64,000 nt of DNA from Acheta domesticus (GCA_031308135.1 JAHLJT010000631.1:171919612-171983611); one strand, 5' to 3'. Counted from the stretch's first letter, positions 1 through 19,657 are shown. A program made the numbers and translations. Notes: generated by a model from the letters alone, not told the origin.

Positions 1-1254
1 TTTTTTGACATTTTCTTAATATTTCGGTTTCCTAACGGTAGAACGGATGTATTAATTTTAGAATATTAAAGAACGCAAAATCCTCATGCTTAATGGCAAT
101 TTTCTTTGAAAAATATGGAGCCGTTTTTAAGAAAATGGCGTTAAGCGCTACTAAAAATGCGAAAACTCAAAAATTTTCTGTGAAAAGGAGTTTTCGAAAA
201 AATCATTAGAAATAATTTGAAGCATTTACACTCACAAATACAATAGTGCCTACAAATTGCTGGTAATTGCTGGCATATTAAAAGCGTGAGAGATCTTAAA
301 AAATATATTTCTGTAATTTTTGAAAAAAACAAAACAAATTGCACTTTACTTCATATTAAAGAGTGCAATTAGCACTATCCGTTCGAAAGGTTCGAAGAAA
401 AAATTTGGAGCCATTTACGAGAAAATGGCGCTTAAGCGTTTCTGAAAAGGGGGAATTTTGAGTTAGTTTTCACAGAAAACGGTTTTCGAGAAACTTTATG
501 AGATATTATTTAAAACACATGTACTTATAAATATATTAATGTGAACAAATCGCCACTAATGTAAATATTAACGACGTGAGAGATAAGTAAAAAATACATT
601 TTTGCATAAACAAAGAATAGAGCAATATGGCGCTTACGTCATTTTATAGAGTGGTTTAAGTACTATCCTTGCCAAAAATTTAAAGAAAAATTTGGAGCCT
701 TTTAAAGAAAATGTTCTTTTGTAATTTTTTAAAATAGCACATATTGCACGAAATATTGCGCGAAAAATACTAAAATTTTCAAAAAATGTTATGTCATTCA
801 TTAAAAATCTAACTTTGGAGAAGATGTTTTATTTGAAGGAAAAATCTGTCTTTAATTTTGTAGTTGTAGGAAGGCGCCGAAAAAAATTCACTTTTGGAAT
901 TTTCGAAAATTTAGAGTGAACCGTTAAAATCGGACCTATGCCACCTTAATAACTGTATTTTACTCTATTCTTTCAAGAAATTTAAAGAAAAAAATTGGAG
1001 CCGTTCTTGAGAAAATTTTGAAAATGTGAGTGGGGCTTGATGTAAAATTCCCAAATTTTGAAGAATGTTTCGTGGCACCTCGAGTGGAACCAGATCCACC
1101 GGGGAATTTTCAGTTTGGAAGAAATCGAACTAATGGTTTAGACACTATGGTTGTTCACAAAGTGACGGACGGATGTTTTGCTTTCAATTGGTTTTTCGGT
1201 ATGAAGGACGCTCAAATCAGAGATTCTGGCTACAGCCCATGTTAGAGGATTTTT
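1..1254 (-). repeat. R1 long AT-rich repeat, left arm
   Basis: Non-coding AT-rich repeat, truncated by the window edge. Seen directly: its sequence returns in inverted order at about 1400-2650, including the GGAGCCGTTTTTGAGAAAA-type phrases, the stretch around 1081-1150 and the GACGGACGG run near 1165. The same arm recurs at 39.4-40.6 kb in this orientation. Strand is defined here so that plus copies run from the hairpin towards a CTAG end. The short open frame at 1030-1245 also occurs as a shadow in other copies and has no recognisable domain, so I do not call it a gene. Family assignment is uncertain; Helitron-like ends on sister copies are the only class clue. Confidence 0.6.
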
Positions 1255-1308
1255 ACTTTCCCGTATACGTACATATATATGGAGTGATATACGTAGTATA
1301 GGGAAAGT
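1255..1308. repeat. R1 central hairpin, copy 1
   Basis: Inverted repeat that opens with ACTTTCCCGTATACGTAC and closes with GTAGTATAGGGAAAGT. It sits exactly at the junction between two head-to-head R1 arms. Equivalent hairpins occur at 2813-2866 and 40517-40561. Confidence 0.7.
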
Positions 1309-2776
1309 TATGTAATGCTGCGCGAAAAAATGGCCAATTTTCGGCGGAAAAATTCAAATCCCGGGCCGTGAAAACGAAAAAGTGGATAAAACCAGTTGCT
1401 AAATTAAGAAAAAAAATCGCCTAACAAAAATCCCCTGGTGTAGCCAGAAACCCTCTTTTGTGGGTCCTTGATATCGAAAAACCAATTGAAAGGAAAACGT
1501 CCGTCCGTCTGTGAACACCTAAACCATAAGTACGATTTCTTCCAAAATGGATATTCCCCGGTCGATCTGATTCCAGTCGAAGCTTTGAGATTTTGAACAA
1601 GATTCTTCAAAATTTGGGGGTATTTTACATGAAGCACCCCGGACATTTTCAAAATGTTCTCAAAAACGGCTCCAATTTTTTTCTTTAAATTCCTTGTATG
1701 AATAGAGTTAAGTACACTTATTAACATGGCATAAGTACGATTTTCACGGATAAATCTGAATTTTCGAAAATTGTGAAAGTTTGAATTTATTTCGGCGTCT
1801 TTATCCAACTACAAAATTGAAGATAAAGATTTTTTCTTCAAATAAAATTTGTTCTGCGTATTGAGTTCTTTCATAAAGGTCATATGTATTTTTTTGAAAA
1901 TTTTAGTACTTTTCGCGCAATATTGCGTGCAATATGTGCAATTTTAAAAAATTACAAAAAGTTTTTCTCAAAAACGGCTCCAAATTTTTTCATTAAACGT
2001 TTGGTAGGCATTGTGCATAATGTATTTTATGAGATGACATAAACGCCTTATTGCTCTATCCTTTTGTCTCACACGTCGTTAATATTTACATTGGCGGCGA
2101 TTTTTTTTTCACATTATTATATTAACGAGTACATGTGCTTTAAATAATGTCTAGTAAAGTTTCTCGAAAAGACAACCGTTTTCTGTGAAAAGTAGCTCAA
2201 AATTTCGCATTTTCAGAAACGCTCAAACGCCATTTTCTCATATATGGCTGCAATTTTTTTCTTCAAACTTTTGTAACGGATAGTGCTAATTACACTCTTT
2301 AGTATACCGTAAAATTTATTTTGAGTGATTTTTTTGTTTTTTCAAAAATTACATAATTGTAATTTTTTGAAAGATCTCTCACATCTTTAATATGCGCAAA
2401 CATTATTATATTTGTGAGTGTAAGTGCTTCAAATAACTTCAAATAAAGTATTTTGAAAACTCAAACATTTTCTTTAAACACGAGCTTCAAATTTTGCATT
2501 TTTAGTAGCGCTAAAACGCCGTTTTCTCTTTAACGGCACATGAAGAAAATTGCCATTTATGACTAGGTTTTTGTGTTCTTTAATATTCTAAAATTAATGT
2601 TTCCGTTCTACCAACAGGAAACCGAAAAATTAAGAAAATGACAAAAAATGTACTTTTGGCGGTGATAGATGACAACTGGCAAGAAAGAATTTGTGGCAAT
2701 TCCAAATAGCTAGCGAAGACCCAAGGAAATAGAAAACGAATACGGGAAAGTCTGTGCCATTCTGTAGCACCACTAG
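1309..2776 (+). mobile_element. R1 repeat, right arm with Helitron-like 3' end
   Basis: Inverted counterpart of the arm at 1-1254, with an extra block of about 90 bp next to the hairpin. It ends in a short GTGC...GCAC stem, then CA, then CTAG followed by T. The last ~125 bp are repeated almost unchanged at 50800-50927. A short hairpin just before CTRR with T downstream is the known 3' signature of Helitrons; no TC 5' end or Rep/helicase coding sequence was found, so the class is an inference. The open frame at 1404-1808 is a shadow of the repeat. Confidence 0.45.
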
Positions 2777-3200
2777 TTTTTCTTAATTTAGCAACTGGAT
2801 TTTTCCACTTTTACTTTCCCGTATGCGTACGTATATACGGTGTAATATACGTAGTATAGGGAAAGTAATATAACGCTGCGGAAAATCGATTTCAAGATTT
2901 TCACGGAAATACTCGTTTTGGGGTCCCCTGATTTCAAAACGTTGGTCCGTCCATCCGTCCGTCCGTCCGTCTGTCCGTCAGCCTGTGAAAAACACTAGCG
3001 CCGAATCCATACGTGCGATTTCTTCGAAAATAAATGTTCTCCGGTCGATCTGCATCCACTCGAAAGGCCGCGATTTTGAAAACTTTCTTCAAAATTTGGG
3101 GGTGAAGCCCCCGGACATTTTCAAAACTTTTTCTCAAAAACGGCTCAAAATTTTTTTTCTTTAAATTGCTAGTATGAATAGAGTAAAATTCACTTATAAA
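2777..3200 (+). repeat. R1 copy fragment with hairpin and CCGT tract
   Basis: Begins with a 36 bp remnant of an opposite arm (TTCTTAATTTAGCAACTGG, also seen near 40425), then a hairpin at 2813-2866, then a plus-oriented arm. A (CCGT)n-like tract lies at 2944-2985. The arm fades out near 3200. The arrangement fits insertion of one R1 copy at the CTAG end of another. Confidence 0.55.
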
Positions 3201-4120
3201 GGGGGCACAGGTCCCATTTACACGGTTAACTTTTGTGATATACCAATATATCATATATTTAGACAGTAACATTTGCTGTAAATATGGTGGGTTCAAAGGG
3301 TATGCAAATGGGAATATACAGCCTTAGCAACGCCGGCGTAGCGGTTGGCAAGGTCAATAAACTGCATTCAGGCCTTGAATATGTGGGGGCGCTGGCCGAA
3401 ATCCTGAAATATAAGATATTTTGGGATTGGTTTAGAAAGGAATGACTATCGAGAGCGTGGTTACTTGATTTGGTAAGAAATGGATGGATTGGCTAAGGGA
3501 GAATAGACTATCTACTCATGACGGAAGTTTGTCGTTTTGTTTAAAAAAATAAGAATGGATGGATACCGAGGCTTGGAGGGCTAAAACGGAGGAGTAAATG
3601 ACATTCTGATAGAGGCCGTCGAGTGGTTAGGATCGCTCGCGAGTTTAATATTAGGGGAGTGGGACTTGTAAGTTTGTCGTCAGAATCAATGGTTTTCGGA
3701 CTCTGAAAGTTTGAGCTGTGCAGCATTTAAATTCGCTTGGGACTTTGAAAGTTTTTTATATTGCGGTGTGCTTATTTTGAACTTTGAACTTTAATGTTTT
3801 ACCACGTAGTTGGGGAGAACTAGGAACTGTGAATATTAAGTAAGAACCGGTAGATATTCGAGGCAGTGAGGGCTGGATTCGTCGGCAGCGTCGCAATATT
3901 ACAAGAGAGAAGCTGGACTTGGGATTATCATCACTCAAGTGAGAAGATACTGTGGGGCGCCGTCGGTCAAGATTACGTTTAGATAAGTACTGCAGTACAA
4001 TGGTTTTCTTTTAAACGAGGTCGTGACCTAAAGGCATAATAATGTCCATACAAATTGACAATTTTACTTCACAAATCAATAAATTGTTAAATTCTCTTTT
4101 GGAAATGAAAAGATGATTTT
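3201..4120. other. Intergenic stretch, no gene seen
   Basis: The last R1 sequence fades into unique-looking DNA. Two short minus open frames (3541-3726 and 3756-3938) have no recognisable domain or splice context and are treated as chance. Confidence 0.5.
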
Positions 4121-4302
4121 CATTTAGTCAATCACAACTGAAAAGTAGTATATATAAAAATTTTTCCTTTCAGATTCCTCGCCATACTGTATAGTTGGCA
4201 GATCAAATAATCTGCTATCTAGGCGATAGCGATTATCTATTACGTGACCCATTGACCCAGCTAGCCGGACATTTATCCATTCGTTAAGATTAGCTGTGGA
4301 GG

Positions 4303-7300
4303 CATTAGCTTTAATTATCAATTATCGTAACCTGTTCCTGGCGCCCATAGTTTTCTATAAATTCGGAACGGGTCAAGAATATAACAGTCCTAAGGTAAAT
4401 GATGTAATTTAAAACGGCACGATCTCGTAATAATTTATGACGAGACATTGTTTCTATTGAATTTAATTGTTTAATGTCTTCTGGCAAAGTGTTGAGTAAT
4501 GTACATGAATTGTATGTGATTTTTTTGTAGTGAGCTGTTGATACTGCCACTTGGTGAATATGATTACTACGTCGTGTGTTATACTTATAGACATCGGCTT
4601 TGCTGAAAATATATTCCCGCCCTTAAGTAAGTCATTTTTGACAAAAACTACTGATTCGTAAATCAGGAGACAAGGTAATGGTAAAATTCCTAGATTAATA
4701 AAGAGAGACATACAAGAATCACGTGGGTTGGATTTGCTTATTATTCGTACAATTCTTTTTTGTAATCTGGAAGTCTGGGAGCTATAAGATGTGTTTCCCC
4801 AGAATATTATGCCATATCTCAGGCGGGAGTGAACATTGGCAAAATATACACAACGAGCTGTATGAAGGCTGACGGAATTTGAAAGAATTCTGAAAGCGTA
4901 GCATAATGAAGTTAATTTTGTGTTCAATTCATTTAAGTGGGCATTCCATTTGAGGTTTGACTGAATTGATAGACCTAAAAATTTTGTTACATTAACATCA
5001 GTCAATGGCACACCGTTCATTTTCAATGGAGTACAGAATTTTTTATTTGATATGGAAAACTGCATTGAAACAGTTTTCTTTTCATTTACTATTAATTTGT
5101 TATTACGGAACCAATTTGAAACGTCTGATATTGTACTATTTACGCTTTCTTTGTTGCAAAGAATATTTGTATCATCCGCAAAGAGAACTGTTCTTCCGTT
5201 TCGAATCGCTAAGGGCATGTCATTTACGTATAATAGGAAGAGAATAGGGCCTAAAATCGATCCTTGCGGGACTCCACGTGCAATTGGCAAAGAACCGGAA
5301 AGGTGTGTACATAAAGTTCCATCATTCCAGTAAGGTATTTCTACTCTCTGAGATCGTTGTTTAAGGTACGAACATAGCCAATCTAGAGCAATACCACGGA
5401 TTCCATACGAAGGTAATTTTGAAAGTAAAATGTTATGATCAATGACGTCAAAAGCTTTTGAAAGATCTAAAAATATTCCAATAGTTGCTTCGTTTTGATC
5501 CAATGATGAGGCAACATCCTTAAGAAAAGAAAAAATGGCTGTTTCCGTAGATTTTGATTTCCGGAATCCATGTTGGCAATTTGAAAACGCGTCGTGTTTA
5601 TTGAGAAAGGTTTCCATTCGCACATAAAAAAGTCTCTCTAATATTTTTGAAAAAACTGACAAAAGAGAAATTGGCCGATAATTTTGAATTTCATTTTTGT
5701 TGCCTTTTTTTGAAGAGCGGCTTAATCTTAGCTGTTTTAAAAATATCTGGAAAAATTCCGGTGCATAAGGATGCATTAAATATGTGAGTTAACGGGTGTA
5801 TAATGGCTGGCGCGCATGTCTTTAACAAACAATCCGGAAATTCATCTAAACCGGCCGAATATTTATTTTTTAATTTACCGTTTATTTTGAGAATTTCATA
5901 GGAAGAGGTTTCGGAAACGAACATAGTGTCTAAGATTTTTAGGGAAACGTCAGATGTTGAATTTTGTGGCTGAAAACCCTTAGTGAGATCGACAGTAATT
6001 CTCGAAAAGTATTGGTTAAAAAGACTAGCCACTGTTGCCGGATCGTTCACATCTCTATGGTTATCTTTTAAAACAACATTCTCTACAAGGTTTCTAGTTG
6101 GATTGGTCGCATTTTTTACTATATCCCACATTGATTGGCTGATTTTAAGGACAGGGTTCGGCTCACTAAAACAACGGCGCACGGTTCACTTGCGCAAGGT
6201 TCACTCGCGCGGACCACGAGAACGGATCACTCAGGGAGCGGGAAGATGCCTTTGTATTGCTTTGTGCTTGCATTGTGCATTGTGCGGTGTGGTGCGAATG
6301 TGTAATGGAGAATTACAATGAATTATTTTTCGCGGATTTGCGTAAACATTTAAGGTGAGTATTTGCATAAAATGCGTTGGTAATTATGCGTTGGACAGAC
6401 TCACGGATGTTTTATGTTAATGCGAGGGCCGAAGGCCCGAGCCTCGTCTTCAACTTGGACACGGGTAGCGAAGCGTCACGATTCCACACGAAAGAGCGTT
6501 GGCCACGTGGCCGGGCACACTGTGGCGGCGCCGCGAGTGACTCGTTCGGAACCGAATCGTGCGCGTCAATAGGAGCCGAACCCTGTCCTTGAAATTTACC
6601 CATTGATTTTGTTTTGTTATTTGAGTTCAAAATATCCTAATCGTGTTTCGTGATTTTAGCCTGCCTTATGACTTTTCTTAACAATGATTTGTATTTTTTA
6701 AAGTACAGGAGGAAATCTTGAGATACGTTATGATGCTTGGAAATGAAAGAAAGAACTCGTTTGTTTTTAAATGATGTTCTAATCCCTTGTGTTATCCAAG
6801 AATTGCTTTTGCGTGAAATATTTAATTTTCTTTTCTGAAGAGGAAAGCAAGTGTTAAAATGAAATGAAAGCGTTGAAAAAAAAGAATAATATTTATCGTT
6901 TGTATCAATAGTATTATAAACCGCGTCCCATGACTCCTGCAGCAAGTAATCAATGAATAATTTTATTTTACTTTTAGAAAACACTCTACTCATACGTGTA
7001 TTATTTATTGTGTCATTGTTCACATTTCGTATAATGGTAAGAATTTGTGCATCGTGGTCACTGTATCCTAAATCTTTTGTTTCAATTTCATGTCGAGTAG
7101 TGGTTTTGTTAATTATAATTTGATCGATTTCCTTCTTTGAATTTACTGTGATCCGTGTAGGTACTTTTATTGTAATAACTAAATTGAAGGAATTAATTAA
7201 GTTAAGAAACTGCTCTTTCTCGGAAGATTCGACCAGAAAATCAATGTTAAAATCTCCGCATACAACAATGGATTCAAAAGAGCGATTGATGACTTTGATT

Positions 7301-7715
7301 AGTGTTATCTCTAGTTTTTCTAAGAACAAAATGTAATCTGCAGCTCTGTTGGAGGCCTGTAGATGCAAAGCAATATCATTTTTAGCACAGGAAGATGTAC
7401 AACTGAAATTTCAAAAATATTTTCAACGGAATACTCATTGAATTCCGTCAAGGAGATAGAATCAATATTATTTTTAACGTAAATACAAGAACCTCCATAT
7501 GCAGGACTTTTATGAGATTCTCTTTTTCTACAATAATAGCCTGCGAGGTAAAAGTTTGGAATTTGGAAAATGCTAAGTTCATTAGGAGATAACCAATGTT
7601 CTGTAAAGCAAAGAACATCCATTTGATTTAAATCGCTCTGTAGAGCTGCCTCGATAAATTCAGTTTTATTTGAAAGGGATTGAACATGATGGTGCAAAAT
7701 CTTTATTTTTTGCAA
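4303..7715 (-). pseudogene. LINE ORF2: endonuclease and reverse transcriptase, broken
   Basis: The endonuclease half (6637-7715) opens with MQKIKILHHHVQSLSNK and DVLCFTEHWL, and carries CGDFNIDFL and YSDHD, the catalytic Asp/Asn and Ser-Asp-His blocks of APE-type nucleases. A frameshift near 7345 follows CIYRPP. The RT half (4303-6182) has YRPISLLSVFSKILE, a HGFRKSKSTETA block, FLDLSKAFDVIDH, GVPQGSILGP and the FADDT active-site box. Further shifts lie near 5700 (A-run) and 4610, so the C-terminal piece (VAVSTAHYKK..., 4311-4560) is in another frame. The protein would prime reverse transcription at nicked target DNA. The 444 bp insertion lies between the two halves. Confidence 0.85.
6147..6590. 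mobile_element. 444 bp TIR DNA element nested in the LINE
   Basis: The ends are an exact 18 bp inverted repeat, AAGGACAGGGTTCGGCTC on the left and its complement on the right. Similarity continues inward for about 25 bp more (GCGCACG...TTC on both sides). No protein is recognisable inside, so it is non-autonomous. It splits LINE ORF2 between the endonuclease and RT. An interior phrase near 6385-6420 (GGACAGACTCACGGATG) is also seen near 57290. The target duplication could not be fixed by eye, so the superfamily is open (hAT possible). Confidence 0.75.
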
Positions 7716-7757
7716 GTACCTACACGAATGTTTTTCTGCTGCATCTGACTGTAGTTG

Positions 7758-8878
7758 CTATATATTTACTCCATTTTTACCTCGAGTATGTGGTCGAAGG
7801 TTGTAATGTGTCCCAGCAGTCACAGGTTGTGAGGAAATAGAGGCGTCATTGGTAGTGGGAATGGAAGAAACGGGAGTAGGTTCACAGGAGGGGGTAAGAG
7901 GGTTCAGAATAAGGGTGGGGGGTGGAGAACGTAAGGAAGGTGAAAGGGATGGATTTTGGGCAGGAGGCTGCGTAGGACTGGAGTTGATGTATTGTGCAAG
8001 CTTTTCACCGACTGGATGTTTTCCAGCAAAGTTCATGTGGAGACCGTGCCGGGTGAAGTGTTTTACTGAGAAGAAATTCATTAAAAAAAGTGTTACATCT
8101 GTTTCTCTCAGTTGCAGTTTTAGTGGTTGGTTTGCGTGCTTAATCTCGCTGCATAGTGTACGCCTGTTGTACCAGAAGGGCAGAGTCGAGACTACAATGT
8201 TAGTATTTTGGGCGGCACATTGTAATTTGTTTACATGTTGTTCAGGTGTAAAGTCACCGCCCAAATTAATGTCATTCTGCCCTCCTATGATAATGACTGT
8301 GCCCTGATTGGTCATTGTCTTCGTGTGAGTGTCCAACTCTGCAGTCACGTCTGCAAACCTCCCGTTAGGTTTAAAAATAGACGAGACTGAGTAGTTGGGG
8401 GGCAACTTCCTACTGAGAATGGAGGAAAGATGGTGACCATGGCTGTCAGCTAAAATAAGTACCTTTTTTAGGCTCAGTAGGAATGGCTTTGTTTTCTAAT
8501 GGGCTAGGATGCGAAGCTTTACGTGTTTTGGTTTTGACACGCTTCCTAGCCTGTTTGCGTTGGTTTGTGCATGTATTTGTCGATGGAAGGGAAGGGTTGT
8601 GAGGATCAGGAAGGCGAGGAAAATCTGTTTCATAATCTAAAACACTAAATCTGTTTTGAAATGTGACTGGATGTGGTGTCTGTGTCTTATGTGCAGTCAC
8701 GGGTGCACGGTTGGGAAAATTCGCGGTGTTGCCTACTTGTGCCCAACCGTCATTGTAGAGAACGACCTCTTCCAGCCTTCGGATGTTTATCTAAATTACT
8801 GTTTACGTGTGTGAAGGCTTTCAGAAGGTCGTCTTTGAGGGTGTAGAGAGTAAAAAGAGTAGAACGAACAGTAGCCAT
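7758..8878 (-). pseudogene. LINE ORF1 with SGNH esterase domain, frameshifted
   Basis: ORF1 appears to start at the ATG at 8878 (MATVRSTLFTLYTLKDD). The frame shifts near 8780, where it continues as YNDGWAQVGNTANF, and again in an A-run near 8470 just before the esterase block. Esterase signs: VLILADSHGHHLSS as block I, VIIIGGQNDINLG containing the G-x-ND block, and FTRHGLHMNFAGK as the C-terminal catalytic His block. A proline-rich tail follows. The domain is typical of CR1/L2 ORF1 proteins and is thought to act on membranes or lipids during RNP formation; that role comes from the family. Two shifts make it non-functional. Confidence 0.8.
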
Positions 8879-8890
8879 GTCACGAATGCG

Positions 8891-10300
8891 TATTAAAGTA
8901 CGTGATAAAATTGGAATAAATACAAGAAAACTCAGATAAGAGCAACAATCACCTAGCTTAATATTTTAGAAGTGTAATATTGATGTGTATTCGATAAATT
9001 AAAAATTAAGATTCGATACAAGAAAGAGAAGGTATGCTAACTACAAAATCTATTGAAAGCTAGTACTTACGAAATTTGGCAATGCAGTTACGTATTTTCA
9101 TTCACTTAAGCTGCAACTGTTTAATACAATGTCGACTATACTTTACCGTAAATAAATAAAGATATTAGCTGAAATTTGTCTTCAAAATATTGAATAAGAT
9201 TTGAAACACAAATTCAAAACTACTCGATACACCGTCCTCGTAACGTTCAAATAAACTGAATAGTCACTCGCCACAAAAATAGAATAAATCTTTCAGTAAT
9301 TAAGTTAAAACAGTGATATAAAATCGAAAATAAACTGATCTGTTTATAGATTTTGACACTTGATCAACTCGTAATTCTGAAGTTCGTTAAGATTCAGTAA
9401 TGTTTAAAATTCGTTAGCTATTTCCAAAATTTGCTACGAGGATCTGCGTATCACGCGCGAGAATCTGAATTATCTCTATCGCTGATTTTTTTTAATTATA
9501 CAATATAGCGCTATCGGAGATTTGCAGTAGTAGTCTTTAAGTTCGCGTGGACCGCATAATGTAGTGGTAACAAAACTATCTTTAGAATTACGGATAGAGA
9601 CGAGATTGCAGGAAAAGATATTCTTTGTACGAACCGGAGGTACTGTTTCTCAGTAAATATCATTCTCGTTCGGATCAGTTTTCCATTGATCCATTGTCGT
9701 GTCACATCTGGTAGAAGGCAGAGACAGACTCCATGCCCATCTGACAATATAGCCCGTCCCTACCCACTGGTAAAGGTTTTAAAAGAATACGATTGATCAT
9801 CCTTTTCTCCTTAGACAAGTCCATAATAATCGGCTGATCACTCGCGTAGATTTCTGGGGTCCACCATCAATAATTGTCTAGTAATGAGCACTATTTTTCG
9901 TAATTGAGAAAACAAAACTTTTTTTTTTAAACAGACCATACACCGCAATCGGATAAAATCCGCGTTGTCCGCCGATTCCTTACCCTCGTTTTATTCTATA
10001 GTGATTTCTTTTTTAACCTGAAGTTTGCATTTCCAAATATCTATAAAAATAGGTTTTAATATTTTCGTTTAATACTTAAAATTCATTAGGGTTATTTTTA
10101 CTTTTACTCAATTTGGCACATATTGACTAAACGTATCGTTGGTACAATTTTTTGATATGTTGTATTGTATAGAACGTATTGTAATAATTTTCTTATATCC
10201 CAGCTCTTATTTTGATTTTCTAAGGCTTGGATTCACAGATACTCCGCGCGAGCAAATATGACCCTACCGATTCCGTGAATGTAGGAGTGTTAACCATTTA
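8891..10300. other. Intergenic, possibly LINE 5' UTR at its left
   Basis: AT-rich with no recognisable gene. The first few hundred bases may be 5' UTR of the LINE. A minus open frame of 78 codons (9511-9747) has no recognisable domain. Confidence 0.4.
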
Positions 10301-10379
10301 TCATAAATTTAAAGTTAATATTTGCCCTTTGTAGGAAATTTTATCTACTTTCATTTTTTAAATTACATTTGTTTCGATA

Positions 10380-11156
10380 AAATCCATATTTTTGAAGATA
10401 TAAGCGAAAAACTAAAGATGTCGAAATTTTTAGCATTTTTCTCCGTGAAGCCCATCTTTGAGGTGGTAAACATCAAATTCGAATTCAGCCTCCTTAAAAA
10501 CAAACCGTTCAGAAAAAAACTTCTGGAATTTTTTCCTGGGTCAAATACAGTTTGACTGGACTGCATGAAATGCATGCATGCTTCCTTGCATGAAATAAAG
10601 ACAATTTTAAAAACAATTTTTCTCAAAAACTGCTCCAATCTTTTATCTTTGAACATTTTCCCACAGCAAATTATGCTTATAAAATTGACACTACTCTCAA
10701 TGTCAATGAAATGAATTTTCAAAAGTTGCATAATTAATTTTTTGCCAGCATCTTCCTGTGAGCACAATATTTAAGCTCAATATTTTTTCCTAAAATCTTT
10801 TTTCTTTCCTTCAAAATTTGGATAATTTTCATGTCATTTTGAGTGAAATTGTGATGGCCTTCAAAAATTACATGAACAAGGTCTTCTCAATTCCTTAATT
10901 TTTCGCAACCTTCCTTAATTTTTTCTTCTTACACGTTAAAACCTCTGAATTTTCAAAAATTGCATATATTCAACTTTTTCATTGTGAGGAAAGTGGTTTC
11001 AATCATGCTGACAAATGTAGTAGTTGTCATGCAAACTGCTTGCTAATATGCACAAGTGCTAATTCCAGCTTTTTTTTTGAAGGTTCAAGTACTACCATAA
11101 TGTTATGTACCTGCCACAAATAATGCGAGAAGTACTTGCTACTGTAGCACCACTAG
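10380..11156 (+). mobile_element. Diverged R1-like copy with CTAG end
   Basis: Shares R1 phrases such as TTTTTCTCAAAAACTGCTCC (10618-10637) and ends with GCTA-CTG-TAGC, then ACCACTAG followed by T, at 11153-11156. It has no coding potential. It lies just downstream of the helicase 3' UTR. The left boundary is uncertain. Confidence 0.4.
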
Positions 11157-11240
11157 TTTTTAGAATAACTTGGTACATTATAAAATGATTTTTTTCTGGT
11201 TCCATTAGAAGAATAAAAGGGAAAATGTACATCAATTGCT

Positions 11241-11246
11241 TTTATT
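11241..11246 (-). terminator. Candidate poly(A) signal of the helicase gene
   Basis: TTTATT on plus, AATAAA on minus. It is about 750 bp past the helicase stop codon, giving a 3' UTR that would end near 11220. Other AATAAA-like sites exist further upstream, so alternative ends are possible. Confidence 0.4.
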
Positions 11247-11992
11247 CTATTCTTTAGACATTAACAATAAAAAACATACACTGGTTCCAAGAAGGCCACT
11301 TCCAAGAGTAAGTAAACCTGGTCTATTTCTTCAAGGCTTAATACTGTCAAGTAAAGCTGAATCAAAATAGTCTATGCAGGAAACAAACTGAAATAAAAAT
11401 GTAACTCCAAGAGAGGCTATCTGAAAATAACACCACATTCATAACACACACATGCACACAGAAGTAAACATAAAAATTAGAGTAACTAATTTGATTATAA
11501 ATATTTGCTTTCCCATAAATTAAGTGAATTGTGCAAGAATAAATAAAACAAAAATAAGTTTGATGATCACAGATCTCCATCTCGATTTTTTTTATTTATA
11601 CAAAATGTTGAATGTTATTTTCAGAATTCCTCAAAATACAGATATCACATTACTACTATACCTGACAATAACTATAAAAGTTCTTGTACAGGTCACCTTC
11701 ATTCCTGAACATGTAAAACAGATCTAGGGAGTTAGGCAGATTTACTGCGGTCATTTGACAATTACAACGAAGGAATATAAGCTTCATGACATACACTTAC
11801 ATGAATCCAAAATAAGGAAATACAATTTACAAAGTGTATAATGATTTTCTATAAATATATTACATATACTGTCAATGCATTTCAGGAAGAACAAAAAGAT
11901 TCCAAACATAACAGCAGTTTGACCCAATCTCTTTAAACTCCTAGAAGAAACTCATGTGACATACAAAATGGAAAATATTCAACTAACCTGGC

Positions 11993-19568
<7,576 letters not shown>

Positions 19569-19570
<2 letters not shown>

Positions 19571-19657
19571 TTTAATAAATGTTCAAATATGAAAAAAGAC
19601 TCGTCCTTGTGAGTTGGCAGATTGGCCGGAATGTCAATAGCGTAGATACTACAGGAT
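19569..19657 (-). other. Rm62: Helicase exon 2, mostly 5' UTR, ending in the AT of the start codon
   Basis: Bounded by an acceptor (TTTTCAG) and the donor GTGAGT. Its last two bases, AT, join G at 19481 to make ATG; an in-frame TGA lies upstream within the exon, so no earlier start in this frame is possible. A further non-coding exon is likely at about 19807-19930, ending in CCAG before GTGAAATT. Confidence 0.7.

Larger units (their letters stand above)
4130..8890 (-). mobile_element. CR1/L2-type non-LTR retrotransposon (LINE), decayed
   Basis: Autonomous-type LINE on the minus strand with both ORFs in the expected order: ORF1 with an SGNH-type esterase region (7758-8878), then ORF2 with an APE-like endonuclease and reverse transcriptase (4303-7715). 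An esterase in ORF1 together with this RT type is known from CR1/L2-group LINEs. Several frameshifts and a 444 bp DNA-transposon insertion (6147-6590) break the coding sequence, so this copy is dead. The 5' boundary (beyond 8880) and the 3' boundary (near 4130) are estimates; I could not find target-site duplications. Confidence 0.85.

Noticed and set aside
1404..1808. Gene in the R1 repeat
   Set aside because: Similar short frames arise in several R1 copies at differing frames, without domains; explained by the repeat.
5005..5333. Two plus-strand open frames
   Set aside because: Antisense shadows of the LINE reverse transcriptase.
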